From NCBI GenBank assembly GCA_964597315.1, contig CAZQXD010000047.1, forward strand, positions 1 to 32,900: 32,900 bases of DNA, read 5' to 3'. The position numbers and the translations under genes are program-made. Positions 16,044 to 24,059 of the stretch are shown piece after piece. Source of the stretch: CAZQXD01 sp964597315. GTDB lineage: Bacteria; Pseudomonadota; Gammaproteobacteria; Competibacterales; Competibacteraceae. Position 1 is the first letter of the stretch. Each line of letters starts with the position of its first letter. The notes under the pieces are model-generated. The model did not search any database. It saw nothing but the letters and a program-made list of their open reading frames with translations, and had not been told where the DNA came from.

Positions 16044-17376
16044 GGACGAGAAAGTCATCCGCGTCGCCCTGCGCCGACTACTGGAGCGCAACGACTACGA
16101 GGTGGCCGAGGCGGGCAGCGTTCCCGAAGCCGAGGAGCGATACGATCTGAACGACTTTGACTTGATCATCAGCGACCTGCGCCTGCCCGGCCCCCCGGGA
16201 ACCGCGATCATCGAGCGGGCTAGCGAGGTGCCGGTACTGATCATGACCAGCTACGCCAGCGTCAAGTCGGCGGTGGACGCCATGCACCAGGGCGCCGCCG
16301 ATTACATCGCCAAGCCCTTCAATCACGATGAAATGCTCCATGCGGTGCGCCGCATTCTGGACAGCACCCGCCTTAAACGTCAGAACGAGGCCCTGAAATC
16401 GGACCTACAGCGGGAATACCCGGTGGCCGGTATCGTCGGCCGCTGCAAGGCCATGGAACAGGTCTTCGAGCATATCCGCAAAGTGGCCCCCACGGATTCC
16501 ACGGTGCTGGTTCTGGGAGAATCGGGCACCGGCAAGGAACTGGTGGCCCGCGCCCTTCATGAGCAAAGCCGACGCCGAGACGCGCCGCTGATCACCGTCA
16601 ACTGCGCGGCCATCCCCGAGGCTCTGATCGAATCCGAGCTGTTCGGCCACGAGAAGGGCGCTTTCACCGGGGCCATGGGCGCCCGGGAGGGGTTGGTGGA
16701 GGCCGCCAACGGCGGCACTCTGTTCCTGGACGAAATCGGCGAACTGCCCACCGCCGCCCAAGCCCGCCTGCTGCGGGTCTTGCAGGAGGGAGAAATCCGC
16801 CGGGTAGGTTCCTCTCGCACCGTTAAGGTGGATGTGCGGCTGATCGCCGCCACCCACCGGAACCTAGAAGCTATGGTGACCGACGGCGACTTCCGGGGCG
16901 ACCTATATTACCGGCTGCGGGTCATGGAGATTCCGCTACCGCCGTTGCGGGAGCGGGGCGAGGACCTGATCACCCTGGCCCGCCACATGCTGGACAAAAT
17001 CTGCAAGCGCCTGAGTCGACCGCCCATGGAGTTCACCCCCGACGCCCTACAGGCGGTGCGCGAATACCCCTGGCCAGGCAATGTCCGGGAACTGGAAAAC
17101 GCCGTGGAACGGGCGGTGATTCTGAGCGAGGGCAATCTGCTCGGTGCGCAACTGCTGACCCTGGGCGGCAGCCGGTCGGTACCGCCGCCGACCACCGAAC
17201 CCGCCAACGCCAACCCGGCGGACCTGTCCCTGGACGACTATTTTCGGCATTTTGTACAGGCCAATCAGGATCGGATGACCGAGACTGAGCTGGCCAAACG
17301 CCTAGGCATCAGCCGCAAGTCCTTATGGGAGCGCCGCCAGCGCCTGGGCGTACCACGCCCGGAAAAACGCCGCTGA
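16021..17376 (+). CDS. cbrB: CbrB-type sigma-54-dependent response regulator
   Basis: 451 residues. The receiver domain has phospho-acceptor D52 (IISDLRLPG) and K98 (IAKPF). The AAA+ domain has Walker A GESGTGKE (166-173), the sigma-54 contact loop GAFTGA (213-218) and LFLDEIGELP. The C-terminal Fis-type helix-turn-helix is MTETELAKRLGISRKSLWERRQRLG. The receiver (LRRLLERNDYEVAEAGSV, TSYASVKSAVDAM) and C-terminus (DLSLDDYFRHFV) closely follow Pseudomonas CbrB as I remember it. It would activate -24/-12 promoters after phosphorylation by CbrA. GGAGG lies 12 bases before the ATG, inside cbrA. Two such promoters occur downstream. Confidence 0.93.
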   Translation: MHSILIIEDEKVIRVALRRLLERNDYEVAEAGSVPEAEERYDLNDFDLIISDLRLPGPPGTAIIERASEVPVLIMTSYASVKSAVDAMHQGAADYIAKPFNHDEMLHAVRRILDSTRLKRQNEALKSDLQREYPVAGIVGRCKAMEQVFEHIRKVAPTDSTVLVLGESGTGKELVARALHEQSRRRDAPLITVNCAAIPEALIESELFGHEKGAFTGAMGAREGLVEAANGGTLFLDEIGELPTAAQARLLRVLQEGEIRRVGSSRTVKVDVRLIAATHRNLEAMVTDGDFRGDLYYRLRVMEIPLPPLRERGEDLITLARHMLDKICKRLSRPPMEFTPDALQAVREYPWPGNVRELENAVERAVILSEGNLLGAQLLTLGGSRSVPPPTTEPANANPADLSLDDYFRHFVQANQDRMTETELAKRLGISRKSLWERRQRLGVPRPEKRR

Positions 17377-17453
17377 GGTGATGTAGGCACCCTGTAGCCA
17401 GGACTTATTAATCATTATACTTTGGGCGGCGGTGTTACCGTTTCACCCGCAAA

Positions 17454-17474
17454 CCTGCTACCTAAGGTAGCAGG
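17454..17474 (+). promoter_or_regulatory. Perfect palindrome, candidate activator site (UAS)
   Basis: Nine-base arms CCTGCTACC (17454-17462) and GGTAGCAGG (17466-17474) around TAA. Its core can be read as TGCTAC-N5-GTAGCA (17456-17472), matching the site before cbrX. The centre is about 106 bp upstream of the predicted transcription start, a normal distance for an NtrC-family activator. It could alternatively terminate cbrB, but no T-tract follows. Confidence 0.55.
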
Positions 17475-17515
17475 CCACACTCCATAACCTGTCGGAAATA
17501 AAATTTTTTTATAAA

Positions 17516-17528
17516 ATTCAACATTTTA
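17516..17528 (+). promoter_or_regulatory. IHF-like site
   Basis: ATTCAA-CATT-TTA matches the IHF consensus WATCAA-N4-TTR with one mismatch and sits next to an A/T tract (17497-17515), as real IHF sites often do. It lies between the palindrome and the sigma-54 promoter, centred near -48. Confidence 0.45.
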
Positions 17529-17543
17529 AAAAAACAAGTCCAC

Positions 17544-17559
17544 TGGCATGGTTCTCGCA
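17544..17559 (+). promoter_or_regulatory. Sigma-54 (-24/-12) promoter for the DUF4212-symporter operon
   Basis: TGGCAT-GGTTC-TCGCA fits the consensus TGGCAC-N5-TTGCA with GG and GC exactly 12 bases apart; two positions differ. The predicted start is near 17570. The gene immediately upstream encodes a sigma-54 activator, which supports the call. Confidence 0.68.
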
Positions 17560-17739
17560 ATGGGAGGGATCGACCGTCATCAACGGCGACCCGGCGAGAA
17601 AAAATCTCCGGGGCAACTATTATATCCATGTTCTCGGTACGGATAACCGGCGGAAACCTTGCCGGGCCATCCTCGGCGGGAAACGCCTCGTAGGCGGACC
17701 TCCGCCCTAGCACGGCGCCTTAACCCCCGGGAGAACTCC

Positions 17740-17787
17740 ATGCGAGCGAACTTACACAACCCATCACACGAAGGGAGGTTCCAATGA
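17740..17787 (+). CDS. Possible 15-codon leader ORF overlapping the DUF4212 start
   Basis: ATG 17740 is preceded by GGGAG with a 6-base spacing. The ORF encodes MRANLHNPSHEGRFQ and stops at TGA 17785-17787, so its end overlaps the DUF4212 ATG as ATGA. The reading resembles no family I know. The strong initiation site and exact coupling suggest that it is translated and may tune or gate DUF4212 translation. Chance cannot be excluded for so short a frame, since the DUF4212 gene has its own AGGGAGG inside this ORF. Confidence 0.35.
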   Translation: MRANLHNPSHEGRFQ

Positions 17788-18044
17788 GCCTTAGCACTTC
17801 CGGTCAAGCGTACTGGAAAGCAAATCTCAATGTACTCGGCACCATTTTGGTGGTCTGGTTCATCGTCTCTTACGGGTTCGGCATTCTGCTGGTGGATGTG
17901 CTGAACACGATTCCCCTAGGCGGCTTTCAACTGGGCTTCTGGTTCGCCCAACAAGGCTCCATCTACTGCTTCTTATTGCTGATCCTGTACTACGTGATCC
18001 GCATGAACAAGATCGACCGCGACTTCGACGTACACGAAGAATAA
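17784..18044 (+). CDS. DUF4212 small subunit of a sodium:solute symporter
   Basis: 86 residues with two hydrophobic helices: VLGTILVVWFIVSYGFGILLV and QGSIYCFLLLILYYVIRM. The pattern AYWKANLN at the start, GGFQLGFWFAQQGSIY in the middle and a charged KIDRDFDVHEE end is the DUF4212 family, which nearly always precedes an SSS-family transporter gene and is thought to be its accessory subunit. A strong AGGGAGG lies about 6 bases before the ATG. The symporter starts 12 bp after the stop. Confidence 0.9.
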   Translation: MSLSTSGQAYWKANLNVLGTILVVWFIVSYGFGILLVDVLNTIPLGGFQLGFWFAQQGSIYCFLLLILYYVIRMNKIDRDFDVHEE

Positions 18045-18056
18045 AGGGGACCCTCA

Positions 18057-19847
18057 ATGGATCAATATTGGCTTAATATCATCGTCGTCGGCCTGAGTTT
18101 CGCCGTCTACTTCGGCATCGCCATCTGGGCTAGAGCCGGGTCCACGGGCGAATTCTACGTGGCTGGCGGCGGCGTCCACCCGGTACTGAACGGCATGGCC
18201 ACCGGCGCCGATTGGATGTCCGCAGCGTCCTTCATCTCCATGGCTGGGCTGATCGCCTTTCTGGGTTACGGTGGCTCCGTGTATCTGATGGGTTGGACCG
18301 GCGGCTATGTGCTGCTGGCCTGTCTGCTCGCTCCCTATCTGCGCAAATTCGGCAAATTCACGGTGCCGGAGTTCATCGGCGACCGCTACTACTCCAAGCT
18401 GGCCCGCTTCGTGGCGGTGATCTGCCTCATCTTCATTTCTTTCACCTATGTGGCCGGCCAGATGCGCGGTGTGGGCATCGTGTTCTCCCGCTACCTGGAA
18501 GTGTCCATTGAACTGGGCCTGATGATCGGCGTGGGCATTGTGTTCTTCTACGCGGTGCTAGGGGGCATGAAGGGCGTCACCTATACCCAGGTGGCCCAGT
18601 ATGTGGTGCTGATCTTCGCCTACACCATTCCGGCGGTGTTTATCGCCTTCCAGCTCACCGGCAACCCCCTGCCTCAGTTGGCCTTCGGCAGCACCGTCAC
18701 CGACGGCTCCAATATGTACATGCTCGACCGGCTCAACCAGGTGGTCACCGACCTGGGCTTCGCGGAATATACGGCGGGCAACAAGAGCATGATTGACATG
18801 TTCTTTATCACTGTCGCCCTGATGGTGGGCACCGCCGGCCTGCCCCACGTTATCGTGCGCTTCTTCACCGTTCCCCGGGTCCGTGACGCCCGTTCCTCCG
18901 CCGGTTGGGCGCTGGTGTTCATCGCCCTGCTGTATACGGTGGCCCCGGCCGTGGGCGCCATGTCTCGCCTGAACCTGACCACCACCATTCAGCCCGAGCT
19001 GATCCACGATGCTTCCGGCAACCTCACCTGCGGCCAGCCCCTGGCCTTCGAGGACCGGCCCGAGTGGTTCAAGACCTGGGAGAGCACCGGCCTGCTCAAG
19101 TTTGAGGACAAGAACGGCGACGGCCGCATCCAGTACTACAACGATGGCAACCCGGCCCTGGCCCAACAGGTCCAGGACCAGTGTGGCTGGACCGGCAGCG
19201 AGTTGGACGTGAACCGGGACATCATGGTGCTGGCCAACCCCGAAATCGCCGAACTGCCCGGTCTAGTCATCGCCCTGATGGCCGCCGGCGCCGTGGCCGC
19301 CGCCCTGTCCACCGCTGCGGGCCTGCTGCTGGTCATCTCCTCGGCTGTGTCCCATGACCTGATGAAGGGCATGTTCACGCCGAATATCACCGAGAAGACC
19401 GAGCTGTTGGCCGGTCGTGTCGCCATCACCGTGGCCATCCTGATCGCCTGGTATCTGGGGGCCAACCCGCCCGGCTTCGTAGCCCAGGTGGTGGCCTTCG
19501 CCTTCGGCCTGGCGGCCTCCTCCTTGTTCCCGGCCATTCTGATGGGTATCTTCAGCAAGACCGTCAACCGGGAAGGCGCCATCGCCGGCATGCTTACGGG
19601 TCTGGTGTTCACCATGGGCTACATCATCTACTTCAAGGGTGTGTTCATCGAGCCTATCGGCATCAACAGCCCCGAGCACTGGCTGCTCGGTGTCTCCCCC
19701 GAGGGCATCGGCGGCATCGGCATGTTGCTGAACTTCATCGTGGCCTTTGCGGTGTCCAAGGTCACCGCCGCGCCGCCTGCGCATGTGCAGCATCTGGTGG
19801 AAGACATCCGCACCCCCCGGGGCGCTGGCGCCGCCACCGGCCACTAA
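18057..19847 (+). CDS. Sodium:solute symporter, VC_2705-type (ActP-related)
   Basis: 596 residues with about 13 helices. The family signature stretches GEFYVAGGGVHPVLNGMATGADWMSAASF, YVAGQMRGVGIVFSRYLEV and AGLPHVIVRFFTVPRVRDAR are present. The relation is to cation/acetate symporters, and pairing with DUF4212 places it in the VC_2705-like subfamily. The likely substrate is acetate or another short-chain monocarboxylate; that is inference. Between helices at about residues 320-400 is a hydrophilic insert with the EF-hand-like loop DKNGDGRIQYYN (351-362). AGGGG precedes the ATG. A strong terminator follows. Expression is probably CbrB/sigma-54 controlled. Confidence 0.9.
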   Translation: MDQYWLNIIVVGLSFAVYFGIAIWARAGSTGEFYVAGGGVHPVLNGMATGADWMSAASFISMAGLIAFLGYGGSVYLMGWTGGYVLLACLLAPYLRKFGKFTVPEFIGDRYYSKLARFVAVICLIFISFTYVAGQMRGVGIVFSRYLEVSIELGLMIGVGIVFFYAVLGGMKGVTYTQVAQYVVLIFAYTIPAVFIAFQLTGNPLPQLAFGSTVTDGSNMYMLDRLNQVVTDLGFAEYTAGNKSMIDMFFITVALMVGTAGLPHVIVRFFTVPRVRDARSSAGWALVFIALLYTVAPAVGAMSRLNLTTTIQPELIHDASGNLTCGQPLAFEDRPEWFKTWESTGLLKFEDKNGDGRIQYYNDGNPALAQQVQDQCGWTGSELDVNRDIMVLANPEIAELPGLVIALMAAGAVAAALSTAAGLLLVISSAVSHDLMKGMFTPNITEKTELLAGRVAITVAILIAWYLGANPPGFVAQVVAFAFGLAASSLFPAILMGIFSKTVNREGAIAGMLTGLVFTMGYIIYFKGVFIEPIGINSPEHWLLGVSPEGIGGIGMLLNFIVAFAVSKVTAAPPAHVQHLVEDIRTPRGAGAATGH

Positions 19848-19869
19848 GCCTTAATCCAAGGCTGCCTTT

Positions 19870-19902
19870 GAGACCCCGCCCCGTGCGGGGTCTCTTGTTT
19901 TT
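19870..19902 (+). terminator. Intrinsic terminator after the symporter gene
   Basis: A perfect 10-bp GC-rich stem, GAGACCCCGC (19870-19879) with GCGGGGTCTC (19885-19894), has a five-base loop and is followed by TTGTTTTT. It ends the DUF4212-symporter transcript and separates it from the nucleotidyltransferase gene. Confidence 0.93.
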
Positions 19903-19987
19903 AGCTATCCTTTCGAATAACCGGACTGGGACTACGGACAAGTCCGACACCCCATCCGCTCCCCAACGCTGCTTGTGAACAAGGCCC

Positions 19988-21841
19988 ATGGACAACGAAC
20001 TACTGGCCGTGCGTGATTTTCTGATCGCCCATCGTCCCTTCGACCAACTCCCGGAAGAGGTCCTCGCGGCCTTGCCGGGACAGTTACAAACCCGCCACTT
20101 GGCCGAGGGGGATTTCGCCCTGCGCCACGACACCCCCAACACCCATCTATTCATCATCCGCAGCGGCGCTGTGGAGGTGCTGGAGCCGGACGGCAGCCTA
20201 ATCGCCCGGCTGGGGGAAGGGGATATTTTCGGTCAACGCTCATTGATCGGAGACGGCCTTACGGATTTCGACGTGCGCGCCGTCCAGGCTACAGCCTTGT
20301 ATCTACTGCCGGCGGAACGCTTCCACGCCCTGCGTCAGGAGGTCCCTCAGTTCCGGTTTTTCTTCAGCCCCACCGGCCGCTTGCGGGGCGCCCTGCAACA
20401 CCGCGATCAAGAAGGTGCGGTCAATCTGATGACCACCCCAATCGCCGAGCTGATCGGCCGACCGCCCATCACCCTGAACCCCGAAGCCAGTATCCGCGAG
20501 GCCGCCGAACTCATGGCCCGGGAGAAAATCTCCTCGCTGATGATCGCCCGGGATGGCAAGCTGGCGGGGATCGTCACCGACCGGGATTTACGCCAACGGG
20601 TGGTGGCCACGGGCCTGGACGGTAGCCGCTCCCTGACCGAGATCATGACCTCCGACCCGGCCACGGTGGATGCCCGCAGCTATGCCTACGAGGCCCTGCT
20701 AGCCATGGCCCAAAGCGGTTTTCATCACCTACCGGTGCTCCGGGACGGTCAGGTGGCCGGTATGATTACCTCCACCGACCTGGTGCAGCGCCGCTCCAAT
20801 TCCCCCTTGTACTTGATCAGCGATATTTATCGCTGCGATAGCTCCGAGTCCCTGGCTCAGGTCAGTCGGCGCCTGGGCAGCTTGCTGGTGACCCTGGTGG
20901 GGGGCAATGCCTCGGCCCACTCCATCGGCCATGTCATCTCTGCGGTCGGAGAGGCCATCAACCGTCGGCTCCTGGCCCTGGCCGAACAGCGCCTGGGTCC
21001 GCCGCCGGTGGCCTACGCCTGGCTCTCCGGCGGCTCCCTGGGCCGCCAGGAACAGACCGCCCACTCTGACCAGGACAACTGCCTGCTGCTGTCCGACGAC
21101 TACGACTCGGCCCGGCACGGGGCGTATTTCGAGGCGCTCAGCGACTGGGTATGCGATGCCCTAGATGCCTGTGGCTATGTCTACTGCCCCGGGGAGATCA
21201 TGGCCAAGACCCCGCAGTGGCGTCAGCCCCTGGGGGTCTGGAAAGGCTATGTCGATCAATGGGTTGATCAGCCCCAGCCTAAGGCGCTGATGCATGCCAG
21301 TATTTTCTTCGATCTACGCTGTCTGTACGGAGACCAAAGCCTGTTTCAAACGCTACAGAACCATATTCTGGACAAGGCCCAACGCAACCGTATCTTCCTC
21401 GCCTATATGGCCTCCAACGCCCTCACCCACCAACCGCCCCTGGGGTTTTTCCGCAGCTTTGTCCTGGTCAAGGACGGCAAGCACAACCACACCCTGGACC
21501 TCAAGCACAGCGGCGTGGTGCCCATCACCGATCTGGCCCGGGTATTCGCCCTGGCGTCCGGGGCGGCGCCGGTCAACACCCGCGACCGCCTGGCAGCCGC
21601 CCAGTCCAAGGGTGCGGTGAGCGGCGAGGGGTCGGCGGATCTGATCGACGCCCTGGAGTTCATCGCCATGGTGCGGCTACGCCATCAAGCCCGCCAGATC
21701 CAGGATGGCAAGGCGCCCGACAACTACATGCCCCCCAAACACTTGTCCCACTTCGAACGTAACCATCTCAAGGACGCCTTCAGCGTGGTGGCCACTATGC
21801 AGTCCGCCCTGAGCCAACGTTATCAACTGGGGCGTTTTTGA
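19988..21841 (+). CDS. cNMP-binding/CBS/DUF294 nucleotidyltransferase signalling protein
   Basis: 617 residues. Domains in order: a cyclic-nucleotide-binding-like domain (about 12-130; LFIIRSGAVEVLEPDGSLIARLGEGDIFG), two CBS domains (about 150-265; MAREKISSLMIARDGKLAGIVTDRDLRQ and FHHLPVLRDGQVAGMITSTDL), a GlnD-like nucleotidyltransferase domain with GGSLGRQE (348-355) and D361-Q-D363, and a DUF294 C-terminal substrate-binding domain. The catalytic motifs look intact, so it may transfer a nucleotide to a protein or small molecule; the target is unknown. Relatives lie beside acetate-type symporter genes in Pseudomonas. It starts 85 bp after the terminator with AAGG before the ATG, and the exonuclease fusion follows after 15 bp. 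Confidence 0.88.
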   Translation: MDNELLAVRDFLIAHRPFDQLPEEVLAALPGQLQTRHLAEGDFALRHDTPNTHLFIIRSGAVEVLEPDGSLIARLGEGDIFGQRSLIGDGLTDFDVRAVQATALYLLPAERFHALRQEVPQFRFFFSPTGRLRGALQHRDQEGAVNLMTTPIAELIGRPPITLNPEASIREAAELMAREKISSLMIARDGKLAGIVTDRDLRQRVVATGLDGSRSLTEIMTSDPATVDARSYAYEALLAMAQSGFHHLPVLRDGQVAGMITSTDLVQRRSNSPLYLISDIYRCDSSESLAQVSRRLGSLLVTLVGGNASAHSIGHVISAVGEAINRRLLALAEQRLGPPPVAYAWLSGGSLGRQEQTAHSDQDNCLLLSDDYDSARHGAYFEALSDWVCDALDACGYVYCPGEIMAKTPQWRQPLGVWKGYVDQWVDQPQPKALMHASIFFDLRCLYGDQSLFQTLQNHILDKAQRNRIFLAYMASNALTHQPPLGFFRSFVLVKDGKHNHTLDLKHSGVVPITDLARVFALASGAAPVNTRDRLAAAQSKGAVSGEGSADLIDALEFIAMVRLRHQARQIQDGKAPDNYMPPKHLSHFERNHLKDAFSVVATMQSALSQRYQLGRF

Positions 21842-21856
21842 GCCGGGGAAACGACC

Positions 21857-23956
21857 ATGCAACGATCTATCGCCCTTGGTCTGATCGGCCTTGTGGCCCT
21901 GGCCCTGGCCCTGCTGGTGGGTGGGGTCCTGACAGCCCTCCATTACGCCGGTCCCGCCGACGCCCAGCTTCGCGCCCCGGTGATGCTCTATGCCCTGGGC
22001 GCCAGCCTGGTGTTGGTGCTGGCCGCCCTAGTGTTCTGGCGCTTCACCCGGCAACGGCTGCTTACCCCCCTGGGTTCCCTGGCCCGGGACGTGCGCGCCC
22101 TGCTTCAGGTCAAGCAACTGGACCGCTCCCTGAGAGTCCCCGACGGTCATGGACTGGGAGACCTGCCCGAGTCCATCGCCAAACTGGTGGACGAACTGCG
22201 CGGCGCCCGCCGGGAGGCGGTGCGGGCCATGGCCACCGCCACCGCCCGGATGGAGCAGGAAAAAAGCTGGCTGGAGGTGATCCTGCTGGAACTGGTGCGG
22301 GAAGGGGTAGTGGTGTGCAACCAGGCCCACCGCATCCTGCTCTACAATCAGCCCGCGGCCCGGCTGTTTAGCTATAGCCATGCCCTGGGCCTGAGCCGGT
22401 CATTTTTCGACCTGGTGGCGAGCGAACCCGTCAAGCACGCCCTGGAGCGTCTGGAATTCCGCCTCCAGAACGGCTCCCGAGATCTGAGCGTCTCCTTTGT
22501 CTGCGCCACCCCCGACGCCCGCTCCATGCTCAAGGGCCGGATGGCCCTGATCCTGGACCAGGACCGCAAATCTAACGGCTACGTGGTCACCCTGGAGGAC
22601 ATCAGCGCCGAACTGGCGGACCTGCAACGCCATGAATCGGTGCGGCGGATGGTCACCCGGGGGCTGCGCGGTCCACTGGCCAGCCTGCGGGCGGCGGCCG
22701 AGAATCTAATTACGTTTCCAGATATGGACCCGGCTCACCGCCAGGCGTTTGAGCGGGCCATCCTCGACGACAGCACCCAACTCAGTCAGCACTTGGAATC
22801 CCTGGCTGCCGAGTATCGGGGCCGAGCCGTAGGTCACTGGCCCATGACCGAGATCCACTCCCCGGACCTGCTCGGCTGCGTAGCCCGCCACATCAAAGAA
22901 CATTACGCCATCCGAATAGACCTCGCCGGGCAGCCCCAATGGCTCAAGGGAGACAGCCACTCCCTAATGCAGGCGCTGATCTTCCTGATCGAACGGCTGG
23001 TGGAACACGAGCATCTGGATGAGATCACAATGGCCGCCGATATGAGCCAGACCCGGGTCTATGTGGAACTACGCTGGCGTGGCTCGGCAATTTCCAACAC
23101 CCATCTGAACCAGTGGCTGACCATTCCCCTGCCGTCCCTGTCGGGGATCACCGTAGCCGACGCGTTGGAGCGCCACGGCTGCGAGCCTTGGAGCCATACC
23201 CGTAAAGATGGGCTGGCGGCCTTGCGTATCCCCCTGCAACCCTCCACCCAGACCCAGGCCCAAGCCGACGAACAGGCCCTGCCGCCACGCCCTGAGTTCT
23301 ACGACTTCGACCTGATGAACGCCCACAGCTTCACCGGCGAGATGGGCAAGCGCCGACTCAAGGACCTGAGCTATGTGGTGTTCGATACCGAGACCACAGG
23401 TCTTAGGCCCAACGCCGGGGACGAGATCATCTCCGTCGCTGCCGTGCGGGTGACCAAGGGGCGGGTGCTGAACGGCGAAACCTTCTCCAGCCTGATCCAT
23501 CCGGGGCGCGGCATTCCCAAGGACTCCATCCGCTTCCACGGCATCACCGACGAGATGGTCAAAGACCAGCCCAAGATCAAAGAGGTGCTGCCCCGCTTCC
23601 ACACTTTTGTGGGAGACGCGGTGCTGGTAGCCCACAATGCCGCTTTCGATATGAAATTTCTCAAGCTCAAGGAAACCCAGTGCGGAATCAGTTTCAGAAA
23701 CCCGGTCATTGATACCCTATTGCTGTCCCTGCTTATAGAAGGAGACAACGAGGATCACAGCCTGGACGGTATCTGCGAACGCTTGAATCTGGTGATCGAG
23801 AAGCGCCACACTGCCCTTGGGGACGCCGTGGCCACGGCCCAAGTGTTAGTGCATTTTCTGGACCGCCTGGAAGCCCAGGGCTTTCACACTTTCGGCCAGG
23901 TGATGAAAGCCTCTAATATGGAAGCGGCCATTCACTTCCGGGCGGCCCAGTTCTGA
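21857..23956 (+). CDS. Membrane-anchored PAS/degenerate-kinase/DnaQ-type 3'-5' exonuclease fusion
   Basis: 699 residues. Two N-terminal helices (about 5-27 and 37-60) are followed by a HAMP-like/coiled region, a PAS-like domain (about 135-250) and a module resembling a histidine kinase. In the latter, the expected H-E-L-R-x-P-L reads R268-G-L-R-G-P-L, so the phospho-acceptor histidine is missing, and the ATPase-like part lacks clear N and G boxes. The C-terminus (about 500-690) is a DEDDh exonuclease: D510 and E512 (DTETTG), D598 (HNAAFD), H651 and D656 (RHTALGDA), all present, as in PolC/DnaQ epsilon. It probably degrades or trims nucleic acid under control of a membrane signal. It is cotranscribed with the nucleotidyltransferase gene. 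Confidence 0.87.
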   Translation: MQRSIALGLIGLVALALALLVGGVLTALHYAGPADAQLRAPVMLYALGASLVLVLAALVFWRFTRQRLLTPLGSLARDVRALLQVKQLDRSLRVPDGHGLGDLPESIAKLVDELRGARREAVRAMATATARMEQEKSWLEVILLELVREGVVVCNQAHRILLYNQPAARLFSYSHALGLSRSFFDLVASEPVKHALERLEFRLQNGSRDLSVSFVCATPDARSMLKGRMALILDQDRKSNGYVVTLEDISAELADLQRHESVRRMVTRGLRGPLASLRAAAENLITFPDMDPAHRQAFERAILDDSTQLSQHLESLAAEYRGRAVGHWPMTEIHSPDLLGCVARHIKEHYAIRIDLAGQPQWLKGDSHSLMQALIFLIERLVEHEHLDEITMAADMSQTRVYVELRWRGSAISNTHLNQWLTIPLPSLSGITVADALERHGCEPWSHTRKDGLAALRIPLQPSTQTQAQADEQALPPRPEFYDFDLMNAHSFTGEMGKRRLKDLSYVVFDTETTGLRPNAGDEIISVAAVRVTKGRVLNGETFSSLIHPGRGIPKDSIRFHGITDEMVKDQPKIKEVLPRFHTFVGDAVLVAHNAAFDMKFLKLKETQCGISFRNPVIDTLLLSLLIEGDNEDHSLDGICERLNLVIEKRHTALGDAVATAQVLVHFLDRLEAQGFHTFGQVMKASNMEAAIHFRAAQF

Positions 23957-24034
23957 TACCCCGGCTATGCTTTTAGCCATCAGCCCGCCACCCGCAGCGC
24001 CCCCCTTGAGTCATGCAAAAACCTACAATCAAAC

Positions 24035-24047
24035 TAAACCAATGATA
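24035..24047 (-). promoter_or_regulatory. IHF-like site upstream of the second sigma-54 promoter
   Basis: TAA-ACCA-ATGATA is the reverse form of WATCAA-N4-TTR with one mismatch. Its centre is about 46 bp upstream of the predicted start, almost the same offset as the IHF-like site at 17516-17528. Confidence 0.4.
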
Positions 24048-24059
24048 TAACACCCCTCC

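Larger units (their letters stand above)
17377..17783 (+). other. 407-bp regulatory region between cbrB and DUF4212 gene
   Basis: It holds a TGTTAC half-site (17433-17438), a perfect palindrome (17454-17474), an A/T-rich tract with an IHF-like site (17490-17530), a sigma-54 promoter (17544-17559), a leader of about 214 nt with a GGCGGA/TCCGCC stem (17693-17706), and a 15-codon ORF (17740-17787). A TATACT at 17416-17421 resembles a -10 box but lacks a good -35. No CrcZ-like repeated CA motifs are seen. Confidence 0.7.

Noticed and set aside
17377..17783. CrcZ-like regulatory RNA downstream of cbrB
   Set aside because: The sigma-54 promoter fits, but repeated A-rich/CA catabolite-repression motifs are absent and the leader runs straight into DUF4212 without a terminator.
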